From the NCBI GenBank assembly GCA_021826605.1, contig JAKAZF010000184.1:1-6232 (forward strand): DNA of 6,232 bases. The letters are read 5' to 3'. The DNA comes from Planctomycetota bacterium (GTDB lineage: Bacteria; Planctomycetota; Phycisphaerae; WQYP01). Below the pieces are notes generated by a model. The model was not told where the DNA came from. It worked only from the letters and a program-made list of their open reading frames with translations, and did not search any database. This document shows positions 1 to 5,913 of this stretch, in pieces. Positions within the stretch are counted from its first letter, which is position 1. Each line of letters opens with the position of its first letter. Position numbers and translations under genes: made by a program.

Positions 1-1
1 A

Positions 2-103
2 AACCCCAAAGCGTCGGCCCCGACATCCTTCTTCGCTGGCAAAAAGAAGCGCCGCGGTAAGCAACGATTCCCCCAAAAATCTGGTTACCGCACCCCCACA
101 TAG
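2..103 (+). CDS. Possible 3' end of an upstream gene with a basic C-terminal tail (partial)
   Basis: Frame 2 is open from the window edge to a TAG at 101-103 and would encode 33 residues ending in a Lys/Arg-rich tail (around GKKKRRGKQ) of the kind seen at the C-termini of RNA-binding enzymes such as helicases or RNase R. Nothing upstream is visible, so the product cannot be named. Frame 1 is also open, to TAA at 58-60, and is an alternative for the gene end. Either way the gene would converge on trpS. Low confidence: this is a short fragment chosen on composition alone. Confidence 0.25.
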   Translation, partial: NPKASAPTSFFAGKKKRRGKQRFPQKSGYRTPT

Positions 104-109
104 CCGCCA

Positions 110-133
110 GCGTTGCCGGTGGCGTTGCCGGTG
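110..133. repeat. 12-bp tandem duplication
   Basis: The unit GCGTTGCCGGTG occurs twice head to tail (110-121 and 122-133). The second copy runs into the left arm of the first hairpin repeat element, which begins at 128. It lies in the non-coding stretch between the two convergent genes. Confidence 0.7.
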
Positions 134-183
134 GTTTCGCGCCTGTCACCAACCAACCACCGGGTTATCACCACGGTGCTCTG
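128..183 (+). repeat. Intergenic hairpin repeat, copy A
   Basis: A left arm CCGGTGGTT (128-136) pairs perfectly with AACCACCGG (155-163) across an 18-nt loop. The last 40 bases of the element (144-183) are identical to 268-307. The left arm, the loop length and the right part are all shared with copy B, 124 bp downstream. The element is non-coding and resembles a REP/BIME-type unit or the subterminal hairpin of an IS200/IS605-like element; that assignment is inference. Confidence 0.75.
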
Positions 184-189
184 CAATCA

Positions 190-214
190 AAAAAAGGTGT
201 CAGGTACCTTTTTT
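190..214. terminator. A/T-flanked GGTACC hairpin, possible bidirectional terminator
   Basis: A perfect 9-bp stem, AAAAAAGGT (190-198) with ACCTTTTTT (206-214), encloses a 7-nt loop GTCAGGT. The arms give an A-run on one side and a T-run on the other, so the hairpin could terminate transcription from either convergent neighbour. Its core recurs at 5239-5260 and 5297-5320, so it is also a dispersed repeat rather than only a local terminator. The stem has few GC pairs, which makes strong termination uncertain. Confidence 0.45.
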
Positions 215-234
215 ATATAGCAGGTCGTGCCCCC

Positions 235-262
235 GAGCACCGGATGGCAATCCGGTGGTTGA
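235..262 (-). repeat. Diverged inverted partial copy of the hairpin repeat
   Basis: The blocks GAGCACCG and CCGGTGGTTGAT match, with a changed middle, the reverse complement of the 40-bp repeat found at 144-183 and 268-307. Within it, CACCGGAT (238-245) and ATCCGGTG (250-257) form a perfect 8-bp stem with a GGCA loop. It overlaps the left arm of copy B, so the whole region reads as nested direct and inverted copies of one short element. Confidence 0.5.
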
Positions 263-307
263 TCCAGTGTCACCAACCAACCACCGGGTTATCACCACGG
301 TGCTCTG
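252..307 (+). repeat. Intergenic hairpin repeat, copy B
   Basis: Same architecture as copy A: CCGGTGGTT (252-260), an 18-nt loop, AACCACCGG (279-287), then a shared tail. Positions 268-307 are a 40-base exact match to 144-183. Only the first bases of the loop differ (about 261-267 against 137-143). Conserved arms with a variable loop start suggest that the folded form is what is maintained. Confidence 0.75.
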
Positions 308-336
308 ACGCGATGCTCCCCGATGAAGAACAAATC

Positions 337-354
337 ATCCCGGCGCGCCGGGAT
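337..354 (-). terminator. 18-bp perfect palindrome just after trpS, weak terminator candidate
   Basis: ATCCCGGCG followed by CGCCGGGAT is perfectly self-complementary and lies 13 bp beyond the trpS stop. On the trpS strand it is followed by a T-rich but interrupted stretch (GATTTGTTCTT). A second small inverted repeat, GATCGC/GCGATC (352-357 and 364-369), overlaps the gene end. The lack of a clean T-run makes intrinsic termination uncertain; a protein-binding palindrome is the alternative. Confidence 0.35.
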
Positions 355-367
355 CGCAACCCGGCGA

Positions 368-1474
368 TCAAAACCGCAAATTCCGGGGCAGAAAGTCCTG
401 CTTCAAGGCGATCTTGGCCAGGCGCAGTGTCTCTTCCGCAACCGCGTTGGCGCGGGCGGTGCCATCGTGAAGGACGGCTAGAAGTTGTGCCGGATCATTT
501 TCAAAAGTTAGACGCCGCTGGCGCATGGGTTCGATCAGGGCCACCAGCACGTCAACGAGCTTTTTCTTGCATTCCACATCCCCGATTCCCCCGGAACGGT
601 ATTTTTCCTCGGTTTCCTTGACCCACGCGGTATCCGGATTAAATGTTTCATGGAATATCCACAGCGGATTATTTTCCACGCTGCCCGGATCGGTAGCTTT
701 TTTCCGGTTGGGATCGGTATACATGGACATGACTTTTTTGCGGATGGTATCCGGGTCGTCACTTAAATAGATGGCGTTGTTCAAAGATTTGCTCATTTTA
801 AGCAGCTGCCCGTGCGGACCGGGGCCACCGATGCCCACCAGGCGGCGCACGCGGCCCAAACGCGGCTCAATGACCGGGAATAATCCACCGCGTTGAACAT
901 AATGTTCATCCGGTGTTTGTGGATCAACGCCACAATAGATCTGGTCAAACCGCCGGGCGACTTCGCGCGTCAGTTCCAAATGGGCCAATTGGTCTTCGCC
1001 CACCGGTACCAGAGCGGGGCGAAAAGCCAGAATGTCGGCAATTTGCCCAATGGGATACAGCAGGAAGCCGAAACTGTAGCTGTCACCCAGATTTTTATCA
1101 CGGATTTCATCTTTGATGGTGGGGTTGCGCATCAGGCGGGAAAAAGGAACCAGCATGGCGAAGAAAAAAGTCAGTTCCGCTATCGCCGGAATTTCCGATT
1201 GCACAAAGATGGTACTTTTTTTGGGATCAATGCCCGCAGCCAGATAATCGGCGGCAATGTCCAACACGCTCTGCCGGATATCCGTCGGCTGTTCCGCCCG
1301 GGTGGTAAACGCGTGGGCGTTGGCAATAATGAAGTAGCAATCGAATTGATCCTGGAGCTGCACCCGGTTTTCCAGGGAGCCGACAAAATGGCCCAGGTGC
1401 AGGCGGCCCGTGGGGGTATCACCGGTGAGAATCCGCGGCTTGGCGGTGCTGTCTGTGGCTTTAGATTTTTCCAT
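368..1474 (-). CDS. trpS: Tryptophanyl-tRNA synthetase (TrpRS)
   Basis: This class Ic aminoacyl-tRNA synthetase charges tRNA-Trp with tryptophan using ATP in the cytoplasm. The 368-aa product shows the HIGH signature as HLGH (residues 26-29) inside TPTGRLHLGHFVGSL, and a perfect KMSKS loop (226-230) followed by the family block with YLSDDPDTIRKKVMSMYTDP. The PIGQIADIL segment (about 141-149) carries the Asp (147) expected to recognise the indole nitrogen, and VGEDQ (158-162) is also typical. The length is slightly above the usual 330-350 aa, with an extra N-terminal stretch of about 10 residues. The ATG start has GGAG 5 nt upstream (1480-1483) and a sigma70-like promoter just beyond. It is divergent from the glycosyltransferase and is probably transcribed alone. 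Nothing suggests damage. Confidence 0.97.
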   Translation of the reverse strand: MEKSKATDSTAKPRILTGDTPTGRLHLGHFVGSLENRVQLQDQFDCYFIIANAHAFTTRAEQPTDIRQSVLDIAADYLAAGIDPKKSTIFVQSEIPAIAELTFFFAMLVPFSRLMRNPTIKDEIRDKNLGDSYSFGFLLYPIGQIADILAFRPALVPVGEDQLAHLELTREVARRFDQIYCGVDPQTPDEHYVQRGGLFPVIEPRLGRVRRLVGIGGPGPHGQLLKMSKSLNNAIYLSDDPDTIRKKVMSMYTDPNRKKATDPGSVENNPLWIFHETFNPDTAWVKETEEKYRSGGIGDVECKKKLVDVLVALIEPMRQRRLTFENDPAQLLAVLHDGTARANAVAEETLRLAKIALKQDFLPRNLRF

Positions 1475-1500
1475 GAAGGCTCCAATTACTACGCGGAAGC

Positions 1501-1528
1501 ATTATGCCCGACCCCGGATGTTTGTAAA
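1501..1528 (-). promoter_or_regulatory. Predicted promoter of trpS
   Basis: Read on the minus strand, TTTACA (1528-1523) and CATAAT (1506-1501) are separated by 16 bp, each one mismatch from the sigma70 consensus. Transcription would start near 1494 and leave about 20 nt of leader containing the GGAG at 1483-1480. No leader peptide, T-box or trp-operator-like sequence is visible in this short leader. Confidence 0.55.
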
Positions 1529-1607
1529 CCCCGATCCAAAGCCATCTTCGACGCAGCACCTTCCAGAACATTGCTAAAAGACAATCCTCCCAGCCTCCGG
1601 TAGAATC

Positions 1608-2546
1608 TTGGCTGTGAACACCGGATCAGAAATACACATCAGCATCATTATTCCCACGCACAACCGTGCCGAACTGCTGGGCCAAACGCTGGAGAGTATT
1701 TCAAAGTTGGAAATTCCGTCTGGTAAAACGGTGGAATTGCTGATTATCGCCAATGCCTGCACGGATCAAAGCGTAGCGGTTTGCCAAGCCGCCGAAAAAA
1801 ATATGCCGTTCGACTTGCGCTGCGTGGCAGAACCGCAGGCGGGGGCCAGCCACGCGCGCAACCGTGCCCTGGCTGAAGCCCGGGGGGAAATTCTGGCATT
1901 TTTGGATGATGATGTATGGGTAGAACAGCAGTGGCTCATGGGGTTGATGGAAGTTTTTGACACGAAGGCGGCGGATGTTGTGGCGGGCAAAGTGACGCTT
2001 TGGTGGCAGGCTGTGGAAAAGCCGCCGTGGCTGAGCCATCGTTCCGAACACCTGCTTAGTTCGGTGGATTATGGGCAGGAGGTGCGGGAATTATTCACCG
2101 GCGGAGAGGCCATTTCCGCCAACCTGGCCATCCGTCGATGCGTGTTGCAAGATGTAAGTTCATTCCGCACGGATCTGGATCGGCAGGGCCGCACGGTGTT
2201 GGCCGGTGGCGATACGTACTTTATTACGCAGGCTCTGAACACCGGCCATCGCATGTTTTATGCTCCGCGTGCGGCCATCCGTCATTGGGTAACGCCGGAA
2301 CGCGTGACATTGCCCTATTTGAGCCGCGCCGCCTACGCCAACGGCTTAGCCCGCATTCAAATGACCGATCACCTGTCCGCCACTAAAGTGCTTCACTTGA
2401 TGGCAGAAAATTCTCTAAAATACGCCTTTTACGGTGTCGTAGAACTGTTCTGTGCCGCCGTGGGAAATCGGCGCGGCCGGATCAACCACCGCATCCGCCG
2501 CATGACCTCCCTGGGTATACTGATCGCCATGCGCAAGGCGCGATGA
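1608..2546 (+). CDS. Family 2 glycosyltransferase (GT-A fold)
   Basis: This enzyme is predicted to transfer a sugar from a nucleotide-sugar donor to a glycan or lipid acceptor at the cytoplasmic side of the membrane. The 312-aa product starts with the GT2 strand HISIIIPTHNR (10-20). It has the metal/nucleotide-binding DDD (100-102) in EILAFLDDD, then SANLAIRR (170-177), GGDT (200-203) and a late APRAAIRHWVTPERVT block, all in the order of a single-domain GT2 enzyme. Family members usually have GGEDT; here the acidic E is G and the D (202) is kept. There is no confident transmembrane segment. Only TTG (1608) or GTG (1614) can start the frame after the stop at 1575, and neither has a clear Shine-Dalgarno sequence. 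The acceptor sugar cannot be inferred because no other polysaccharide gene is nearby. Confidence 0.9.
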   Translation: MAVNTGSEIHISIIIPTHNRAELLGQTLESISKLEIPSGKTVELLIIANACTDQSVAVCQAAEKNMPFDLRCVAEPQAGASHARNRALAEARGEILAFLDDDVWVEQQWLMGLMEVFDTKAADVVAGKVTLWWQAVEKPPWLSHRSEHLLSSVDYGQEVRELFTGGEAISANLAIRRCVLQDVSSFRTDLDRQGRTVLAGGDTYFITQALNTGHRMFYAPRAAIRHWVTPERVTLPYLSRAAYANGLARIQMTDHLSATKVLHLMAENSLKYAFYGVVELFCAAVGNRRGRINHRIRRMTSLGILIAMRKAR

Positions 2547-2615
2547 GATGGTACACGAGCGTAGCCTTTGCGCAGCGCCTAAAATAATTCGGAATCGTCT
2601 TTATGGAGACACCTT

Positions 2616-4023
<1,408 letters not shown>

Positions 4024-4104
4024 TGCGCTCGAGCGTCCGCAAGTGACCCGCAGGTCTGAGAAATCAACGCTGCTATGAAGCATCGGCGGCCACTTAATAA
4101 TCGC

Positions 4105-4132
4105 TTGGACCCACGAAGGAATTGTCTATTAT
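4105..4132 (+). promoter_or_regulatory. Predicted promoter of the interrupted small gene
   Basis: TTGGAC (4105-4110) and TATTAT (4127-4132) are spaced by 16 bp, each one mismatch from the sigma70 consensus. Transcription would start near 4139, directly before AAGGAG (4145-4150) and ATG 4159. The stretch 4024-4104 upstream holds no gene that I can see. Confidence 0.45.
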
Positions 4133-4158
4133 CGTGATCAATACAAGGAGATCCTCAG

Positions 4159-4357
4159 ATGACCAAGCCATACATCGTCGCTCATCGATGAAATCAGCCA
4201 TGTTGTTGTCCCGATTGCGGACGGTTCGATTGGAACACCCATCGTTTTTGACGGGCCCAAGGGGCATACGTCGCGCCAGGCGAAAGCGCTTCATCTCAGG
4301 TCAATCAAACGGCTTCCCGGCGGTATTATCTGGACGCAATACCGCGTAAAGAAATAG
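4159..4357 (+). pseudogene. Small hypothetical gene interrupted by a frameshift
   Basis: ATG 4159 follows AAGGAG with 8-nt spacing, but its frame (MTKPYIVAHR) ends after ten codons at TGA 4189. The +1 frame is open across the same junction from 4162 to TAG 4355-4357. From 4175 it reads as a coherent protein starting SSLIDEISHVVVPIADGSIG and continuing with GTPIVFDGPKGHTSRQAKAL to a basic end, IIWTQYRVKK. It has no start codon of its own at its beginning. Joined by a single frameshift near 4175-4189, the product would be about 65 residues. The junction contains repeated ATCG blocks, consistent with a small indel. No family is recognised. It may be a real pseudogene, a sequencing error, or less likely a programmed frameshift. 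The rest of the gap (4358-4436) shows nothing convincing. Confidence 0.4.
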
Positions 4358-4436
4358 CCGATATATGCCTATGGAAAACCCGATCGCTGACCGCTTTCCG
4401 GCACCCGGCGCTTGCCACCAAATAGCATACGCGAGA

Positions 4437-4835
4437 TCAATTTTTGGCGATGAGTTGCCGGGCGGTGTCCAAAGTGCGCTCGGCGATCTGCAGGCAGCGG
4501 CGACAAATCGCTGTACCGGGCGTGGCCAGGGGTAAGGCTGATTCGGGCGGATACTTGGAACTGGTGAATATGGAATCCATTAAATCGGTATCGTCATCGC
4601 TTAGGCCCACGTCAATTTGTGCAGCAAGGTTGTCCCGCACCAGTTCGCCGATGCGGTGTGTGCGCACCAAAGACATTCCCCGCAAGGCACGGATTGCCTT
4701 CAGCGCCTTCTCTGTGGCCTGCTGAGCGTTTTGCAGACTTGGGTTATGCAGGCCTGCTTCTAGCGCCATGCGCGCCATCTGCAGGTTTTCCTCTGTATAG
4801 CTCATCCACAATCGGGCGTCATGGCTGTCGCTCAT
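4437..4835 (-). CDS. HEPN domain protein, partner of the MNT nucleotidyltransferase
   Basis: This is a 132-aa all-helical protein of the PF05168-type HEPN family. Markers are an N-terminal helix MSYTEENLQMARMALEAGL, the signature AQQATEKALKAI (37-48), RTHRIGEL (58-65, usually KTHDLxxL) and SSKYP (92-96, usually SRYP). HEPN proteins paired with minimal nucleotidyltransferases often act as RNase toxins silenced by AMPylation. Here no Arg and His are spaced as Rx4-6H (the closest, R22/H30 and R52/H60, are seven residues apart), so RNase activity is doubtful. ATG 4835 is preferred over an upstream in-frame start at 4928 because the family homology begins there; a moderate AAAGG lies 11 nt upstream. 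The gene overlaps the MNT gene by 17 bp, implying translational coupling. The stop is TGA 4437-4439. Confidence 0.85.
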   Translation of the reverse strand: MSDSHDARLWMSYTEENLQMARMALEAGLHNPSLQNAQQATEKALKAIRALRGMSLVRTHRIGELVRDNLAAQIDVGLSDDDTDLMDSIFTSSKYPPESALPLATPGTAICRRCLQIAERTLDTARQLIAKN

Positions 4836-5133
4836 ACACGACCCGGCCTTTCTGAATCTCTTGAAGGAACTGCCCGCCCGCGACACCAAAGCGAACCGGG
4901 ATAACGTCCAGAGGGATCCGTCGGGCAATTGAGCGAGTCAGCCGCCGGTACTTCATAGCCAGTGGCAGGTACGTCTCACTACTATCTTGGAAGATGGCCA
5001 CATCCAAATCGGCGGGATCATCATGTGTCAGAAATGAGCCGAACACTACCACCTTCCGCACTTCCTTCTCGCGGCGCAGGCAGTGCGCCAATTCCACCTC
5101 AATACCCTCTTTTTCCACCGGGCTTAACCGCAT
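4819..5133 (-). CDS. Minimal nucleotidyltransferase (MNT), MntA-like
   Basis: The 104-aa product has the DNA polymerase beta-type nucleotidyltransferase fold in minimal form. VVVFGSFLTHDDPADLDVAIF holds Gly32-Ser33 and the metal-binding Asp42 and Asp44; Asp76 in IPLDVIPV is the likely third carboxylate. The linker between GS and DxD is eight residues, shorter than the usual ten of the MntA motif GSx10DxD. In established type VII systems the MNT protein is the antitoxin that AMPylates its HEPN partner; here it is encoded first and overlaps the HEPN gene. The ATG has GGAG 8 nt upstream (5142-5145) and an extended -10 promoter before it. The family is certain; antitoxin function is inferred from the pairing, and a regulatory nucleotidyl transfer unrelated to toxicity is also possible. 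Confidence 0.9.
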   Translation of the reverse strand: MRLSPVEKEGIEVELAHCLRREKEVRKVVVFGSFLTHDDPADLDVAIFQDSSETYLPLAMKYRRLTRSIARRIPLDVIPVRFGVAGGQFLQEIQKGRVVYERQP

Positions 5134-5159
5134 GATCCGTGCTCCGATAAATCGATGTA

Positions 5160-5168
5160 ATTATATCA
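5160..5168 (-). promoter_or_regulatory. Extended -10 promoter of the MNT-HEPN operon
   Basis: On the minus strand the sequence reads TGATATAAT, a perfect TGn plus TATAAT extended -10 element. No good -35 is seen 16-18 bp upstream, as is usual for extended -10 promoters. The start would fall near 5153, giving about 20 nt of leader containing the GGAG of the MNT gene. Confidence 0.6.
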
Positions 5169-5238
5169 AGGCCGCCGGTATTTCGCATCAGCCCGAGCGA
5201 GAAATGCAATCGTAGAACTAAAATGCCCGGGCCGAAAC

Positions 5239-5260
5239 AAAGGCGTCAGGTACCATTTTT
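5239..5260 (+). repeat. GGTACC hairpin repeat, decayed copy
   Basis: It matches the element at 190-214 with substitutions (AAAGGC, loop GTCAGGT, ACCATTTTT). The loop is identical, but mismatches at the loop-closing position and within the A/T arm weaken the stem. It is in the opposite orientation to the copy at 5297-5320. Confidence 0.55.
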
Positions 5261-5296
5261 CGCCCGAGGTTGGCAATTGTTTGCTATCGGCCGTGG

Positions 5297-5320
5297 AAAA
5301 AAAGGTACCTGGAACCTTTT
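5297..5320 (-). repeat. GGTACC hairpin repeat, inverted copy
   Basis: AAAAGGT (5300-5306) and ACCTTTT (5314-5320) pair across a 7-nt loop, as in the copy at 190-214. The loop read on the minus strand is TCCAGGT against GTCAGGT. With the copy at 5239-5260 it forms an inverted pair enclosing about 36 bp with no recognisable content. Confidence 0.6.
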
Positions 5321-5323
5321 CCG

Positions 5324-5369
5324 GGGGTGACACTTCTATTTCGGCTAAGGGGTGACAATTCTACGTCGG
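5324..5369. mobile_element. Probable insertion-sequence end remnant (two 21-bp imperfect direct repeats)
   Basis: Two copies of GGGGTGACAxTTCTAxxTCGG lie at 5324-5344 and 5349-5369, separated by CTAA. Tandem GGGGTGACA-type repeats of this period are, from memory, typical of multi-repeat termini of IS21/IS481-like elements. No transposase gene or matching opposite end is present in the window, so this is at most a relic or solo end. Family assignment is tentative. Confidence 0.4.
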
Positions 5370-5406
5370 TATAGTGTGTTTCAGGCTGAATTAAATTAAT
5401 GGCACA

Positions 5407-5441
5407 TTGACACCGCTCGCCATGACGGGTGAAAATATAAT
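5407..5441 (+). promoter_or_regulatory. Candidate promoter of the three-gene cluster
   Basis: A perfect TATAAT lies at 5436-5441. A perfect TTGACA lies at 5407-5412, preceded by the A/T-rich palindrome ATTAAATTAAT (5390-5400), but the spacing of 23 bp is too long for standard sigma70 use. The -10 may work without this -35 or with an activator. The start near 5448 would leave a leader of about 55 nt before ATG 5504. Confidence 0.4.
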
Positions 5442-5491
5442 GATACACGCATGGGGTTGCTTTGCTGAAAAAATGCGAGTGGCTCTCAGTT

Positions 5492-5495
5492 GGAG
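5492..5495 (+). promoter_or_regulatory. Ribosome binding site that fixes the start at 5504
   Basis: GGAG lies 8 nt before ATG 5504. The same frame can be extended to TTG 5462, but that adds 14 residues ahead of the conserved family start (FSYVNRK) and has no good Shine-Dalgarno sequence. Confidence 0.65.
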
Positions 5496-5503
5496 TGTAC
5501 GGG

Positions 5504-5773
5504 ATGTTCTCCTACGTTAACCGCAAAAATATAACCTACTATCTGCACATGCGGCGAACCGCTGCCGGTAAGACGGTGTATGTCATGACCCGAAGCAGTA
5601 CGGATGCCTTGGAGACTGTGCCGCCGGGAATGGAGATTGTTGAAAAATTTACTGTTGAGCGGATGGGCTACTCCGGTATGGGCGGATGGCGATTTGTGGC
5701 GCTGGTTTCGCTGCAGGAAGCGCTCAGGGCCTACTTGCCAAGGCTCGGTAGGCCGAGCTTTTTCGAGATGTAG
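5504..5773 (+). CDS. Small YVNRK-type protein of unknown function
   Basis: This 89-aa soluble protein begins MFSYVNRKNITYYLHMRRTAAG, a pattern I associate with a widespread family of small uncharacterised bacterial proteins (YVNRKGxTYYLHxxxTKTGKPxYxFS). The next part, TVYVMTRSSTDALETVPPGMEIVE, follows that template: a beta-rich unit, an acidic segment and a PPGMEI (usually PEGYEI) step. The C-terminal part (from about residue 55) contains a hydrophobic helix-like stretch, WRFVALVSLQEALRAYLP, that is not part of the template as I remember it. No catalytic motif is visible. It is the first gene of a close-packed cluster. A terminator-like hairpin overlaps its last codons. The family resemblance is moderate and no function is claimed. 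Confidence 0.75.
   Translation: MFSYVNRKNITYYLHMRRTAAGKTVYVMTRSSTDALETVPPGMEIVEKFTVERMGYSGMGGWRFVALVSLQEALRAYLPRLGRPSFFEM
5740..5763 (+). terminator. Terminator-like hairpin inside the 3' end of the YVNRK gene
   Basis: GCTCGG (5743-5748) and CCGAGC (5753-5758) form a perfect GC-rich stem with a TAGG loop, followed directly by TTTTT (5759-5763). AAG (5740-5742) can extend the stem by pairing with the first T's. This is the classic shape of an intrinsic terminator, yet it ends 8 bp before the stop codon. It could act as an attenuator that limits the two downstream genes when translation is poor. Confidence 0.5.
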
Positions 5774-5809
5774 CCGAAAGGTTTGCTGAAGTAAAATCAG
5801 GAGCTTGAC

Positions 5810-5905
5810 ATGCCAATAATGGACTCGGCTGTGATAATAACTGCCCTGCTCATGGTTGCCGTTGGGGCTATCCGCCTGCTGACGGATTCCAGCATTGAAC
5901 GGTAG
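5810..5905 (+). CDS. 31-aa single-pass membrane peptide
   Basis: AGGAG (5799-5803) lies 6 nt before ATG 5810, and the frame closes at TAG 5903-5905. The peptide has a short N-terminus (MPIMDS), a hydrophobic stretch AVIITALLMVAVGAI (residues 7-21) long enough to be a short transmembrane helix, and a polar tail RLLTDSSIER. It starts 36 bp after the YVNRK gene and ends 8 bp before the next gene, whose ribosome binding site overlaps its stop codon. The good Shine-Dalgarno, the coherent hydrophobic segment and the operon position support a real small protein. No family is recognised. Confidence 0.55.
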   Translation: MPIMDSAVIITALLMVAVGAIRLLTDSSIER

Positions 5906-5913
5906 GACCTCTT

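Noticed and set aside
144..307. Two identical 40-bp repeats considered as a minimal CRISPR array
   Set aside because: There are only two units, 84 bp apart, with hairpin arms extending outside the repeat and another hairpin between them; there are no cas genes nearby.
893..1603. A 236-codon plus-strand open frame opposite trpS
   Set aside because: It lies antisense to a complete, motif-bearing trpS, runs through the trpS promoter and has no recognisable protein features; it is a shadow of the real gene.
2531..2580. Imperfect inverted repeats (GCGCAAGGC with GCCTTTGCGC; AGGCGC with GCGCCT) after the glycosyltransferase, considered as a terminator
   Set aside because: Long loops (more than 20 nt), a bulged stem and no T-run; the following A/T bases are mixed.
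4026..4035. Perfect palindrome CGCTCGAGCG just after the aldo/keto reductase, considered as a terminator
   Set aside because: It is only 10 bp, has no loop and no T-run on either side.
4122..4349. A 75-codon plus-strand frame overlapping the interrupted small gene
   Set aside because: Its start has no RBS, whereas the AAGGAG fits ATG 4159. Its composition is Arg/Ser-rich and shadow-like, while the frame ending at 4357 looks protein-like.
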